This document shows positions 36,369 to 45,503 of a DNA stretch of 56,553 bases, piece by piece. Each line of letters starts with the position of its first letter. Within the stretch, counting starts at the first letter, position 1. The notes below the pieces were generated by a model. That model saw nothing but the letters and a program-made list of their open reading frames with translations, was not told where the DNA came from and did no database searches. The DNA is taken from positions 33,313 through 89,865 of the forward strand of contig CAMYJH010000015.1 of assembly GCA_947258715.1 (NCBI GenBank), read 5' to 3'. Both the position numbers and the translations under genes were made by a program. The stretch is from an uncultured Gammaproteobacteria bacterium. GTDB taxonomy: Bacteria; Pseudomonadota; Gammaproteobacteria; HK1.

Positions 36369-37649
36369 ATGAAACGCAACGAGCCAAATTGGCTGGGATT
36401 GTCGGGCGGCGGAGAATTGAGTCCGAGCGAGACCCAGGGCTCGGCAGGAGCCCCCTGTACGGGTCTCGACCGCTGGCTCGCGCAGCGCCTTATGGCGACC
36501 ACCGGAAACCCGCCATTCACCCTCACGCTGTGGAACGGGGAAACCGTTTACCGGCCCGAAACCAGTCCCGTCGCCAACGTTATTTTGCGCGATCGGCGCG
36601 CTCTCCTCGGGCTGATATTTTCGCCACATTTCTACTTCGGCGACGCCTATAGCACCGGGAGAATCGAGGTCGAGGGGGACCTGATCGAATGTCTGAAGGC
36701 CGCCTACCGGGCCCTCGAGGCGAAGATGCCGCCCGGCTCCATCGGGCGGGAAATCCGCAACTGGATGCATCGACCCCGGGGCACCGGCCTCAGGTCGGCG
36801 CGGCGCAACATCCAGCATCACTACGACCTAGGCAATAACTTCTACCGCCTGTGGCTAGACGAGAAGCTGGTTTACACCTGCGCCTACTACGACCCGCCGC
36901 AGGCAACCCTGGAGCAGGCGCAGGTGGCAAAGATGAACCACGTGTGCCGCAAGCTCGAGCTCAAGCCCGGACAGGAAGTGGTGGAAGCCGGCTGCGGCTG
37001 GGGGACGCTGGCGCTCCACATGGCGCGACACTACGGCGTGCGGGTGTGGGCATTCAACATATCAAGCGAGCAGATCCGCTACGCGCGGGAGCAGGCCAAG
37101 ACTCAGGGCCTGGACGATCGGGTGGAATTCATTGAGGACGACTATCGCAACATCAGTGGTCAATGCGATGCCTTCGTCTCCGTCGGCATGCTCGAGCACG
37201 TTGGCCCGGATCACTATGAGAGTCTGGGGGCGCTCATTCGGCGCACCCTCAAGTTCGGCGGGCGCGGCCTCATTCACAGTATCGGTCGCAACCGTCCGGA
37301 ACCCAACAACCCGTGGATTGAACGGCGCATTTTTCCCGGTAGCAGGCCGCCGAGTCTGTCGGAAATGACGAATATGTTCGAGCCCTACAGCTTTTCGATT
37401 TTGGACGTGGAGAATCTCAGGCTTCACTATGAGCGCACCTGCGATGATTGGCTGAAACGCTTCGAGCAGGTTTCGGACCAGGTGGAGCAAATGTATGACA
37501 AGGCATTCGTGCGCGCCTGGCAGCTGTATCTTGCGGGCTCTGTCGCCGCTTTTTCCACCGGCAGCTTGCAGCTTTTTCAGGTCGTTTTCGCACACGCACA
37601 AGACAATTCGGTGCCCCTGACCCGGCGTCATGTCTACACCGACTCGTGA
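36369..37649 (+). CDS. Cyclopropane-fatty-acid-synthase-family lipid methyltransferase
   Basis: A 426-residue SAM enzyme acting on unsaturated acyl chains of phospholipids. An N-terminal lipid-binding domain (about residues 30-120, ending YFGDAYSTGRIEVEGDLIE) precedes the methyltransferase core: HHYDLGNNFYRLWLDEKLVYTCAY in outline, SAM motif VEAGCGWGTLALHMA near residue 205, VGMLEHVG near 275, and the C-terminal RAWQLYLAGSVAAF. GGGAGG precedes ATG. The stop overlaps the ATG of a decayed paralogue by one base, and a geranylgeranyl-reductase-like flavoprotein follows, so the methylated or cyclopropanated lipid may be further modified. Confidence 0.9.
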   Translation: MKRNEPNWLGLSGGGELSPSETQGSAGAPCTGLDRWLAQRLMATTGNPPFTLTLWNGETVYRPETSPVANVILRDRRALLGLIFSPHFYFGDAYSTGRIEVEGDLIECLKAAYRALEAKMPPGSIGREIRNWMHRPRGTGLRSARRNIQHHYDLGNNFYRLWLDEKLVYTCAYYDPPQATLEQAQVAKMNHVCRKLELKPGQEVVEAGCGWGTLALHMARHYGVRVWAFNISSEQIRYAREQAKTQGLDDRVEFIEDDYRNISGQCDAFVSVGMLEHVGPDHYESLGALIRRTLKFGGRGLIHSIGRNRPEPNNPWIERRIFPGSRPPSLSEMTNMFEPYSFSILDVENLRLHYERTCDDWLKRFEQVSDQVEQMYDKAFVRAWQLYLAGSVAAFSTGSLQLFQVVFAHAQDNSVPLTRRHVYTDS

Positions 37650-38582
37650 TGGCCGAGCGCCGGGCGTTTCCTTCCGACGCGCGCGCTGAACGCGGTTCTG
37701 CGGGTTCCTTAAATCGTTGGCTGCTGAAGCGATTCGTCGCTGCCCTGGGCCATCCGCCGGTGACCTTCGCCTTGTGGGACGGAAGCACCGTAGCGCCCGA
37801 ACGCGAATCTCTCGGCACCGTCACCTTTAAGGATTGTCGGACGCTTTATCGCGTAATTGCTTTTCCTGAAATTGGGTTCGGCGACGGCTACAGTCGAGGC
37901 TGGATGCGGCTGAGGCGCGCTGGCGATGCACATGGCAGAGCACTAAGGAGTGGAAGTCAAAGCTTTCAATGTTTCCCGCCAGCAGATCGCCTTTGCGCGT
38001 GAACAGGCTCGCGCCCGGGGGCTCCAGGACTGGGTGGAATTCATTGAAGCCGACTACCGAAGTATCAACGGAAAGTTCGATGCTTTTGTCTCCGTGGGTA
38101 TGCTCGAGCATGTGGGTCGCGAAAACTACGCTGAGCTAGGGTCGGTTATCGCGCGCGTGTTGAAACAAGATGGCCTGGGAATCATCCACAGCGTGGGTCG
38201 AAACGAGCCTACGCCACCCAACGCCTGGCTCGAAAGGCGAGTCTTTACCGAAAGCTATCCTCCTAGCATGAGTAAGATGATGAATATATTCGAGCCCTAC
38301 AACTTCTCAATCACGGATGTGGAAAACCTGAGGCTGCACTATGCGCAGACGCTGATGGCCTGGCTCGAACGTTTTGAAAAGCAAATCGACACCGTGCGCA
38401 GTATATACGACGAGCACTATATACGGGCCTGGCGGCTTTACCTGGGCGGTTGCGCCGCGGCTTTCCTTTCCAACAGCATTCAGCTGTTCCAGGTGGTTTT
38501 TGGTTTTTCGAATCACAACGCGGTGCCCTTGACGCGCCAGCACATCTACCGGCCAGGGGACACGGCTGTCTGGCGGTTCTAA
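37649..38582 (+). pseudogene. Second CFA-synthase-like gene, deleted and with two nonsense codons
   Basis: A tandem paralogue of the upstream gene. The N-terminal part (to GFGDGYS, about 37892) and the C-terminal part (from VEAGCG, about 37893) are both recognisable. Compared with the intact copy, about 329 bases between them are missing, which also shifts the frame. In the downstream frame the SAM motif reads VEAGCG-stop (TGA 37911, normally Trp) and MAEH-stop (TAA 37944, normally Tyr). A remaining open frame from GTG 37950 encodes the last 210 residues. It is very unlikely to be functional; the deletion removed part of both domains. Confidence 0.88.
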
Positions 38583-38619
38583 TCAACCGTAATCGCAAGA
38601 TCTGACGGAGAAGGGGAAA

Positions 38620-39630
38620 ATGCGGCAATTCGACGTTGTCATTGTCGGTGGCGGTCCGGCCGGCTCGGCCTGCGCTAAGAAATTAGTTAGTGCGGGGGTA
38701 AAGGTGGCGGTGCTCGATCGGGAGGACTTTCCGCGCACCAAGCTTTGCGCGGGCTGGATTACCCCGGAGGTTGTAGAGGATCTCGACTTCGATATCAAAG
38801 CGTATCCGCACCGCTTCAATACCTTCGAGCACATCGTGGTGCACGTAAAAGGACTTACCTTTAATCTCAATACCCCCCAACACTCCATTCGTCGCTATGA
38901 GTTCGATGATTTCCTGCTGAAGAATTCCGGCGCTGAGGTCATCGATCACAATGTCAAAAATATCGAGAAGAAAAACGGGGCATACTTTATCGATGGGGCG
39001 TTCGAGTGCGAATATTTAGTGGGTGCAGCGGGCACCCGCTGTCCCGTATATCGCAGCTTTTTTAGGGAAGCAAATCCTCGCGCCTCGGAATTGCAGGTTG
39101 CCACTTTCGAGCACGAGTTTCCCTACCAATGGTCAGATTCGCGCTGCCACCTTTGGTTTTTCGAAGCTGGATTGCCCGGTTATTCCTGGTATGTGCCCAA
39201 AGAAAACGGCTACCTCAACTGTGGCGTCGGTGGCATGGCGAATACGATGAAAGCGCGCAAGCAGGATATAAAGTCGCACTGGTCCCACTTTACTGCGTTA
39301 CTCGAGAACGCCGGCCTCGTCCGGGGGTTCGAATACGAGCCTCGGGGATACAGCTACTTTCTGCGCGGCAACGTGGATGTGGTCAGGATCGAAAATGCCT
39401 TTATTGTTGGAGACGCGGTGGGGCTGGCGAGCATTGACCTGGGTGAAGGTATCGGACCGGCGGTGCGCAGCGGATACTTGGCGGCGCGCGCTATCCTTAC
39501 CGGATGCGACTACTCGTTGCTGGAGATCAACGACGTGACCATTCGCCGTCCCTGGGTTCGTTGGCTGCTAAGCAGGCTTATCGGTAAGCGCGGGACGCGC
39601 AAAGTTACCGCTGCCACTGCTTCAGCCTGA
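38620..39630 (+). CDS. Geranylgeranyl-reductase-family FAD-dependent oxidoreductase
   Basis: A 336-residue flavoprotein. FAD site: VVIVGGGPAGSACAKKL at residues 6-22. KLCAGWITP (about residue 43) matches the KxCGG..xP motif of the geranylgeranyl reductase family. YSWYVPKENGYLNCGVGG and FIVGDAVGLASIDLGEGIGPA (second FAD contact) complete the fold. These enzymes reduce C=C bonds of prenyl or acyl chains. Position directly downstream of CFA-type methyltransferase genes suggests that the substrate is a membrane lipid; this is inference. A AAGGGG site precedes ATG. Confidence 0.86.
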   Translation: MRQFDVVIVGGGPAGSACAKKLVSAGVKVAVLDREDFPRTKLCAGWITPEVVEDLDFDIKAYPHRFNTFEHIVVHVKGLTFNLNTPQHSIRRYEFDDFLLKNSGAEVIDHNVKNIEKKNGAYFIDGAFECEYLVGAAGTRCPVYRSFFREANPRASELQVATFEHEFPYQWSDSRCHLWFFEAGLPGYSWYVPKENGYLNCGVGGMANTMKARKQDIKSHWSHFTALLENAGLVRGFEYEPRGYSYFLRGNVDVVRIENAFIVGDAVGLASIDLGEGIGPAVRSGYLAARAILTGCDYSLLEINDVTIRRPWVRWLLSRLIGKRGTRKVTAATASA

Positions 39631-39762
39631 TCCGTCGTTTAAGGCGCGCAGGAATCGGAAAAAGCGCTGGAACTCCATTTTGGACGGGATCGTGGGCGTG
39701 ATTTGTTTGATCGTTCTGGAGATTCCATGTCCGTTTTGACGCCCACAGCGTACGTCCTCGAG

Positions 39763-40530
39763 TTACCATTTTCCCCTGCCTCCGTCAATCACGCGCATTC
39801 TGGGGGCACCTTGGGCGCTGCTTATGGTAGGCGGCGCCCGTCGTTCCGGCTGTTCGAGCCAGGCCACCAGCGGCTCCCAGTCGTCCACGTCCCGCTGCAC
39901 CTTGGACGCGGGACGGATATCGTGGATGCTCAGTCCACGTTCGGCGGCCCTGACGTAGTTCTGCGTATCACGCAGCTCGGCAATCATCGGAAAGTCCAGC
40001 TTGGAAAGGAAGCGCTTAAGGGATTCGTACACTCGCGTGTTAGCGCGAACCCGATTGGCGATGACGCCGACGCTAGCGTGCGCATGGCGTAAGCGCCCGT
40101 CCAGGAGTAAATCGCGAATGAAGGCCGCGGCGGCGTGAATGTCCACGTCCGACGGCAGCACGGGGATGAGGATGATGTCGGTCTTTTGGACCAGCTCCTC
40201 AAGATCGTGGCCGTGCAGCCCGGCGGGTGAATCCACCACCACGCGCTCCATCTCCGGCGGCACGTGGAGCTGCCAGCTTCGGGTTTCGTAACTCACCTGA
40301 CGGCCAGCGTTGATGCCGTGAATCGGAGGGGCCGTGCGGTCGCGTAGTGCCAGCCAGTGCATCGCGCTGTTCTGGCGGTCATGGTCGATAAGCGTGGTTC
40401 GATAGCCTTTGAGGGCATAGTAGCCAGCGACGTTTACCGCAAGCAGAGTCTTGCCGCATCCGCCCTTGTAGTTGAGCAGTGTGATGCGTTTGCGTGGCCG
40501 GGACAAACTCGCTCCGGGTGTCTCAGACAT
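39763..40530 (-). CDS. Orphan ParA/MinD-type ATPase
   Basis: A 255-residue P-loop ATPase with the deviant Walker A YKGGCGKTLLAVN (residues 20-32), the Walker A' region TLIDHDRQNSAMHW, and VVVDSPAGL as Walker B. The C-terminus is basic and lacks a MinD amphipathic helix. No parB or parS-like site is nearby, so it is not a segregation pair; orphan ParA proteins often position polar or chemotaxis complexes. The adjacent genes give no hint. It is convergent with the flavoprotein gene. Confidence 0.85.
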   Translation of the reverse strand: MSETPGASLSRPRKRITLLNYKGGCGKTLLAVNVAGYYALKGYRTTLIDHDRQNSAMHWLALRDRTAPPIHGINAGRQVSYETRSWQLHVPPEMERVVVDSPAGLHGHDLEELVQKTDIILIPVLPSDVDIHAAAAFIRDLLLDGRLRHAHASVGVIANRVRANTRVYESLKRFLSKLDFPMIAELRDTQNYVRAAERGLSIHDIRPASKVQRDVDDWEPLVAWLEQPERRAPPTISSAQGAPRMRVIDGGRGKW

Positions 40531-40758
40531 GACTCTTTAAGCGGCCGAGTGCGCGATACCGCGATGCTGAAATTGCTCGAAAATCGAGGTTTTCGCCTCG
40601 CAGTTCAAAAAATTTCCGATTAATCAGACGTTTCCTCGACTTAAATAGCACGCGCCCAGGCTATTATCAATCCGTTCGGGTGCTGTTGTGAAGCCTGTCC
40701 GCTTGCTGGATACGAGTGTTTTTAAACGATCTTTCGATAATTTCACGGGTTCCTCACA

Positions 40759-41169
40759 TCACAGGCTTTTGAACACCTTGGCCAGCGGTTCTCCGTGTAC
40801 CGATAGCTCCCATTCGCATGAGTAGCCGAAGGGCGTCAGGTGAACCCAGTAGCCGGCGGCGGAAAGTCTCTCCGATGCCTGAGTCAAAAACGACTCGGCA
40901 AATTCGGGCACGGACTTGCTTTCGGAAAGATGGGTAAAAGAGTGAAGCACGATGTGTTTAAAGTCGCGTTTGTTGGCGATCCATTTGACGTTTTTGACGA
41001 ACTTCGTCAGCAGCCTGACGCTGTTACCCGGATCATGTTCTTCCGCGTGGACGAATATCACCGCGGCGTTGCGGATGCATTGCTCATCGTCTTTCAATCC
41101 GGGACCGCCCGAAGCGGATACGAACGGCCGGTAGCGGAAATGCGGCGCGAGGAACATCAGGAGCTTCAC
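40759..41169 (-). CDS. Free-standing archaeal-type threonyl-tRNA synthetase editing domain
   Basis: A 136-residue protein matching the N-terminal editing domain of archaeal ThrRS (a DTD-like fold). The match covers KLLMFLAPHFRYRPF at the start, VIFVHAEEHD, IVLHSFTHLSESKSVPE (the catalytic-pocket block) and the ending YWVHLTPFGYSCEWELSVHG followed by EPLAKVFKSL. In archaea it removes Ser from tRNA-Thr. No catalytic synthetase domain is attached, so it would act in trans or on D-aminoacyl-tRNA. The start is GTG 41169, where homology begins; the longer frame overlaps the GST gene. It lies 22 bases downstream of that gene, so the two are probably co-transcribed. Confidence 0.85.
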   Translation of the reverse strand: MKLLMFLAPHFRYRPFVSASGGPGLKDDEQCIRNAAVIFVHAEEHDPGNSVRLLTKFVKNVKWIANKRDFKHIVLHSFTHLSESKSVPEFAESFLTQASERLSAAGYWVHLTPFGYSCEWELSVHGEPLAKVFKSL

Positions 41170-41191
41170 CAGTCCGACTGGAGCGCGTCGC

Positions 41192-41818
41192 TCAGAATTC
41201 GGGCGCGGTTTGCCGGAACTCCGGCATCTGCTTGGCGCGGGCGGCGATTTCATCCAGCCTGGGCGCTTGAATTGCTTCCATCGGCTCGGGTTTGGCGTTG
41301 CGGGCAAAACTCCAGCGGGACACCGCCGTTATGTCTGCCTGGCCCAAGTGTTCCCCACTCATCCACGGTATTGCGGCTCGATCGTTGAGGGCTTCGAAGC
41401 CGCTTCTAACCTGGTCGGCGCACAGTGCCACCCAGGGATCGTGGCGTTTTTCCTCTGCACGGAAACGAACCTCGTATACGGTCTGTACGTTCTTTTCCGC
41501 CGCGCCCGTGGCGATGTTCATGAGCCGGAGCACTTCGCGCCGCTGCCGGCCCGAGGGAGGCGTCAGGGCCCGGTCGGAACCAATCTGTTCGTCCAGGTAA
41601 TCGAGAATCGCGCCGCTTTCGAAAAGCACCTCGCCGTCGTCGAGAATCAACACCGGAACCCGGCCAACGGGATTCCACTGTGACAGCGCTTTCTTGTCGT
41701 CGCCGAAGGCCATCAGCCGGCGGTGCTCGTATTCGAGCCCGTACAATCGCATCGTGACCGCGACGCGGGAAACGATCGGGGAAAGGTATCTTCCGACCAG
41801 AATCATTGAGGCAGGCAT
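41192..41818 (-). CDS. Glutathione S-transferase family protein
   Basis: A 208-residue protein with an N-terminal thioredoxin-like domain (YLSPIVSRVAVTMRLYGLEYE, NPVGRVPVLILDDGEVLFES, the cis-Pro and ES glutathione contacts) and a C-terminal helical domain (LGQADITAVSRWSFARNA). The S-P-I-V-S-R catalytic region suggests a serine-type GST. The substrate is unknown. It is encoded upstream of the ThrRS-editing-like gene on the same strand. An alternative ATG is four codons in. Confidence 0.87.
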   Translation of the reverse strand: MPASMILVGRYLSPIVSRVAVTMRLYGLEYEHRRLMAFGDDKKALSQWNPVGRVPVLILDDGEVLFESGAILDYLDEQIGSDRALTPPSGRQRREVLRLMNIATGAAEKNVQTVYEVRFRAEEKRHDPWVALCADQVRSGFEALNDRAAIPWMSGEHLGQADITAVSRWSFARNAKPEPMEAIQAPRLDEIAARAKQMPEFRQTAPEF

Positions 41819-42127
41819 CGTAGATTCGGATTGAGTGCCCCGATTATCTTCCCGGCCACAGAATTTTCAAATCTTTATTCGAATGTCGCAAGTCGTATAT
41901 CGTATATCGGAAGCGTGCCTCGCGTTATGCGGCTGGGTCAGACGTCGCTTGCGCAACGGAAAAACAAGTGCTTATCGCGTAATTCAGTGGTTCCCAATTG
42001 TGAAGTCGCGATTAGTGGATCGAGTCCGATCTCCCGAGATGCGAAATACGATATACGGCATAAGATGTTTGGGTGCGCTACGACTCTCCCTAATTCTGGT
42101 CTACTCAGTGAGTGCTAGACTCCCCGA
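41819..42127. repeat. Intergenic region with inverted CGTATAT period-7 arms
   Basis: Left arm: CGTATAT CGTATAT CGG at 41894-41910. Right arm: ATACGAT ATACGGC ATAAGAT at 42046-42066, complementary to the left and with the same 7-base period. The ~135-base spacer has no gene. The layout matches the arrays at 28144 and 29019, but with a different unit. It separates divergent GST and ABC-F genes. Confidence 0.65.
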
Positions 42128-44029
42128 ATGCTGAGCTTCAACGAGGTGGCGATCAGACGCGGCACGAAGCTGCTGCTCCAGAACCTTAATTTCACCATAT
42201 ACGATGGCGACAAGGTGGGCGTGATCGGTGCCAACGGCATCGGAAAGTCGAGCCTGTTTGCCATTCTTACCCGTGAGCTGGAAACGGACGCCGGCACGGT
42301 AGACGTCCCGGCCCGACTTACCCTCGCGCATCTGGCCCAGGAACTCCCCGCCACGGAGCGGGCGGCCATCGACTACGTCATGGACGGCGACGCCGAACTG
42401 AGGGCCTTGGAGGGGGAGCTGGAAAGCACCCGCGATGGAAAACGCATCGCGGCGATACATTCGCGCATGGATGCCATCGACGGCTACGCAGCTCGAGCGA
42501 AGGCAGGGCGGCTCATGCACGGTCTGGGTTTCACGCCCTCGGACGAAAACAAACCCGTGCGCGCATTTTCAGGCGGCTGGCGCATGCGCCTCAACCTGGC
42601 GCACACACTGATGTGCCGCTGCAATCTGCTACTGCTGGACGAGCCCACCAATCATCTGGATCTGGACGCTCTGTTGTGGTTGGAACAGTGGTTGAAAGAA
42701 TATTTTGGGACGCTTTTGTTGATTTCCCATGATCGAACCTTCCTTGACGCCGTGACCGACCGGACGTTGAGTTTGGAACAGCGCACCGCGAGGCTGTATC
42801 CGGGTAATTACAGCGCCTTTGAGGTGCAGCGGGCGGAACGTCTTGCCGCGCAGCAGGCGGTATTCGAGAAACAGCAGCGCCGCATAGCGCATATGCGCCG
42901 ATTCGTCGATCGCTTCAGGTACAAGGCTACCAAGGCGAAGCAGGCGCAAAGTCGCTTGAAAGCGCTGGAGCGAATGGAGTGGATTGCGCCCGCCCACGTC
43001 GATTCGCCGTTCCAATTCTCTTTTCGCGAACCGACGTCGCTCCCGCGGCCGCTATTGCATCTGGAAAACGTTTGCGCTGGGTACGCCGGGCAAGCGGTGC
43101 TCGAGGGAATCGGGATCACGATCTCGCCCGCGGATCGCATCGGGCTGTTAGGCAAAAACGGAAGCGGAAAGTCGACCTTCATTCGTCTACTGGCGGGTGA
43201 AATAGAACCACTTTCTGGCAAGCGCGAGGTGTCTTCCACCCTCGCCTGTGGCTATTTCGCCCAGTACCAGCTGGAGCAGCTGGATTTAAACGCCTCCCCG
43301 ATCGCACACCTGCGCCGGCTAGACCCAGAAGCCGAGGAGCAGCAAATCCGGGATTATCTGGGGACGTTCGGGTTTCACGGGGACAAGGCGCTCGATCCGG
43401 CAAGCGAACTCTCGGGCGGGCAGAAGGCGAGGCTGGTGCTGGCGATGTTGATCCACCTGCGTCCGAATCTTCTCCTGCTGGACGAACCGACCAACCACTT
43501 GGACCTGGAAATGCGCCACGCCTTGACCGTGGCGCTGCAGAGTTTTTCCGGCGCCATCGTGCTGGTGTCACACGATCGCTATCTTATCGACGCTGTCACC
43601 GACGATCTTTGGCTGGCGCAGGATGGCAGGCTCAACCGCTATCCGGATGATCTCGCCGCTTACGTACGCTCGCTCAGAGATCGACGCGGCCCGGAGAAGA
43701 TCACTAATCGTCGCGCGTCCTGCAAACCGAATATCAGCGATCAGCGAAAGCAGCGCAGACGGGAAGACGCCCGGTCGCGAAACAGGATCAAGCCGCTCAA
43801 AGACGCAGTTCGCGCGCTGGAAGGCGAGATCGCGTTGCTGAATCGCGAACGGGCAGAATTGATGCATAAGCTCGCCGACACGGCGCTTTACCATCAGGAC
43901 GCGGACAAGGCGCATTTGGAGAGCCTCATGATCCGCCGGGGCGAAATCGAACGGGCGCTGGCGCAGGCGGAGGCCAAGTGGCTGCAGGCGAGCGCGGATC
44001 TGGAAGCGGTCCAATTCAAAAATGCTTGA
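42128..44029 (+). CDS. yheS: ABC-F ATPase, YheS-like
   Basis: A 633-residue soluble protein with two ABC domains and no membrane part. Domain 1: Walker A GANGIGKSSL (about residue 36), signature FSGGWRMRLNLA, Walker B LLLLDEPTNHLD. The linker (about 235-300) is rich in Arg/Lys/Gln. Domain 2: GKNGSGKSTF, LSGGQKARLVLA, LLLLDEPTNHLD. A basic C-terminal coiled-coil arm lies at about 535-630. Length and N-terminus match E. coli YheS (637). ABC-F proteins bind the ribosomal E site and relieve stalled translation; the YheS substrate is not fully defined. Confidence 0.92.
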   Translation: MLSFNEVAIRRGTKLLLQNLNFTIYDGDKVGVIGANGIGKSSLFAILTRELETDAGTVDVPARLTLAHLAQELPATERAAIDYVMDGDAELRALEGELESTRDGKRIAAIHSRMDAIDGYAARAKAGRLMHGLGFTPSDENKPVRAFSGGWRMRLNLAHTLMCRCNLLLLDEPTNHLDLDALLWLEQWLKEYFGTLLLISHDRTFLDAVTDRTLSLEQRTARLYPGNYSAFEVQRAERLAAQQAVFEKQQRRIAHMRRFVDRFRYKATKAKQAQSRLKALERMEWIAPAHVDSPFQFSFREPTSLPRPLLHLENVCAGYAGQAVLEGIGITISPADRIGLLGKNGSGKSTFIRLLAGEIEPLSGKREVSSTLACGYFAQYQLEQLDLNASPIAHLRRLDPEAEEQQIRDYLGTFGFHGDKALDPASELSGGQKARLVLAMLIHLRPNLLLLDEPTNHLDLEMRHALTVALQSFSGAIVLVSHDRYLIDAVTDDLWLAQDGRLNRYPDDLAAYVRSLRDRRGPEKITNRRASCKPNISDQRKQRRREDARSRNRIKPLKDAVRALEGEIALLNRERAELMHKLADTALYHQDADKAHLESLMIRRGEIERALAQAEAKWLQASADLEAVQFKNA

Positions 44030-44078
44030 TTAAGGATTGAATGAAGCCCGCCGCGGGAGCGCGATTGCGCTGAATTCT

Positions 44079-45248
44079 TCAATCCCTCCTCAACTGCTCA
44101 TTCACCGCGATGGGCGTGGGATAGCGCATCATGATGACATATGAGGAGACCACGAAGGTCAGCAGCGTGGTCGCCTGGATCAGGTAAGAAGCCTGCTGGC
44201 CGATGACGCCTGCATTCAGGGCGAGCACGGCGATGAGCAGGGAAAACTCGCTCACCTGGCCGAGGCGCACGCCGATTTCCCGTGAAAGCCGTTCAGGCTC
44301 CTCCTCGCGCAGCAGTAGGTATCGAAAAACGAAAGGTTTGAGCGCTAGCATGCTCACGGCCAGTACGACGGCAGGCAGCAATACCTGGGAAAGCATGGGC
44401 ATCGCAAATCCCGCGCCGAGTGAGAAAAAGAACATGATTAGAAAAAAATCCCTGAGCGGTTTCAGGCTCTCGGCGATGAAGGTGGCGATGGGGCTGGTTG
44501 CCAGGGCAACGCCGGCGATGAACGCTCCCATCTCGTAGGAAAGTCCCATGGCGTGAGCGAGGGTGGCTATCCCCAAGCACCAGCCGATGGCGGTAAGGAA
44601 AACGAATTCCTGGATGGTGTCGAAGCGCTGAATCAGTCGCAGGATCACGAAGCGCTCTCCGATCCAGGCAATCAGCGCCAGCGTTGGCAGCGACATTAGC
44701 AGCAGTAAGGCTTCGTGGAGCGAAAGAGACTCCCGCGCAAGCCCGTTCAGAAGCAGCAGTATCAGAATCGCGATAATGTCCTGAAGAAGCAACACGCTGA
44801 TGATGATCTCGCCGGTGTGTCGGTGGTGCAGCGCGGTGGTCGGAAGGAGCTTGAGCCCTATGATGGTGCTGGAAAACATCATCACCGCGCCGATGAGTGC
44901 GCTTTCCAGCACCTGGAAGCCAAAGGCCAATGCGATCAACGCTCCCACGACGGCAAAGACCAGTGAGCTCAGGATAGTCACCATCAGCGCCTCACGAAGC
45001 ATCGTGAGCAGCTTCTGCGGGTGCAGATTGAGCCCCAGCAGGTAGAGCAGGAAGATGATGCCGACGTGGCCGATGCCCTGAATCGTAGTGGCGTCGGTGA
45101 CGAGCCTGAATCCCCAGGGGCCCGCAAGTACCCCCAGCAGGATATAAGCCACCAGCATGGACTGGCGGGCATAAAGCGCAATACCGGCGAGCACCGCGGC
45201 GCCGGTGAAAATGAGAAAGATTGAAAATACGACACTGTCGCCGTTCAT
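44079..45248 (-). CDS. CPA2-family cation:proton antiporter (Kef-like)
   Basis: A 389-residue inner-membrane protein with about 12 hydrophobic segments. CPA2 landmarks: LGVLAGPWGF in TM2, GIIFLLYLLGLNLHP, FSSTIIGLKLLP, LLQDIIAILILLLL (the ion-binding aspartate in TM5-6) and GAFIAGVALATSP. The C-terminus ends after the membrane domain; the regulatory TrkA-N/RCK domain of KefB/C is missing, so ligand gating is not expected. It probably exchanges K+ or Na+ for H+. No partner gene is adjacent. Confidence 0.9.
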   Translation of the reverse strand: MNGDSVVFSIFLIFTGAAVLAGIALYARQSMLVAYILLGVLAGPWGFRLVTDATTIQGIGHVGIIFLLYLLGLNLHPQKLLTMLREALMVTILSSLVFAVVGALIALAFGFQVLESALIGAVMMFSSTIIGLKLLPTTALHHRHTGEIIISVLLLQDIIAILILLLLNGLARESLSLHEALLLLMSLPTLALIAWIGERFVILRLIQRFDTIQEFVFLTAIGWCLGIATLAHAMGLSYEMGAFIAGVALATSPIATFIAESLKPLRDFFLIMFFFSLGAGFAMPMLSQVLLPAVVLAVSMLALKPFVFRYLLLREEEPERLSREIGVRLGQVSEFSLLIAVLALNAGVIGQQASYLIQATTLLTFVVSSYVIMMRYPTPIAVNEQLRRD

Positions 45249-45322
45249 GATCCCGACGCGCTCTGGTCAATGGGTGCTGCTGCTGAGTAGACCGCCTCAG
45301 GTCTAGAGGGTCAAGGCAGTTA

Positions 45323-45461
45323 GGAATTATCCCGGAATCAGCGAGCCCGGATAAGACAAGGCAAACGCAAGCGAGAAAGCGGAGTCTACACGCCAGCAAA
45401 TGAGCATTTTGAGCCTGTTTTTGACGCCGTTAGGCAAAGCACGACAACTCTGACATGGGTT
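45323..45461 (-). repeat. MITE-like element, copy 3 (inverted, degenerate)
   Basis: Read on the minus strand, it aligns along its length with the copies at 2243 and 15287: GCCTAACGGCGTCAAAAACA, GGCGTGTAGACTCCGC and TTTGCCTTGTCTTAT are shared. The ends have diverged (AACCCATGTCAG and CCGGGATAATTCC), so this is an older copy. It lies in the gap between the antiporter and ProC-like genes. Confidence 0.8.
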
Positions 45462-45503
45462 ATGAAAATGTCGGGCGCAGAGTCGTTCGATTGTGGCAGC
45501 TTC

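Noticed and set aside
39300..39345. GGGGGTTCGAATAC as a tRNA T-arm
   Set aside because: It lies within the reductase coding sequence, and no acceptor stem or anticodon arm pairs around it.
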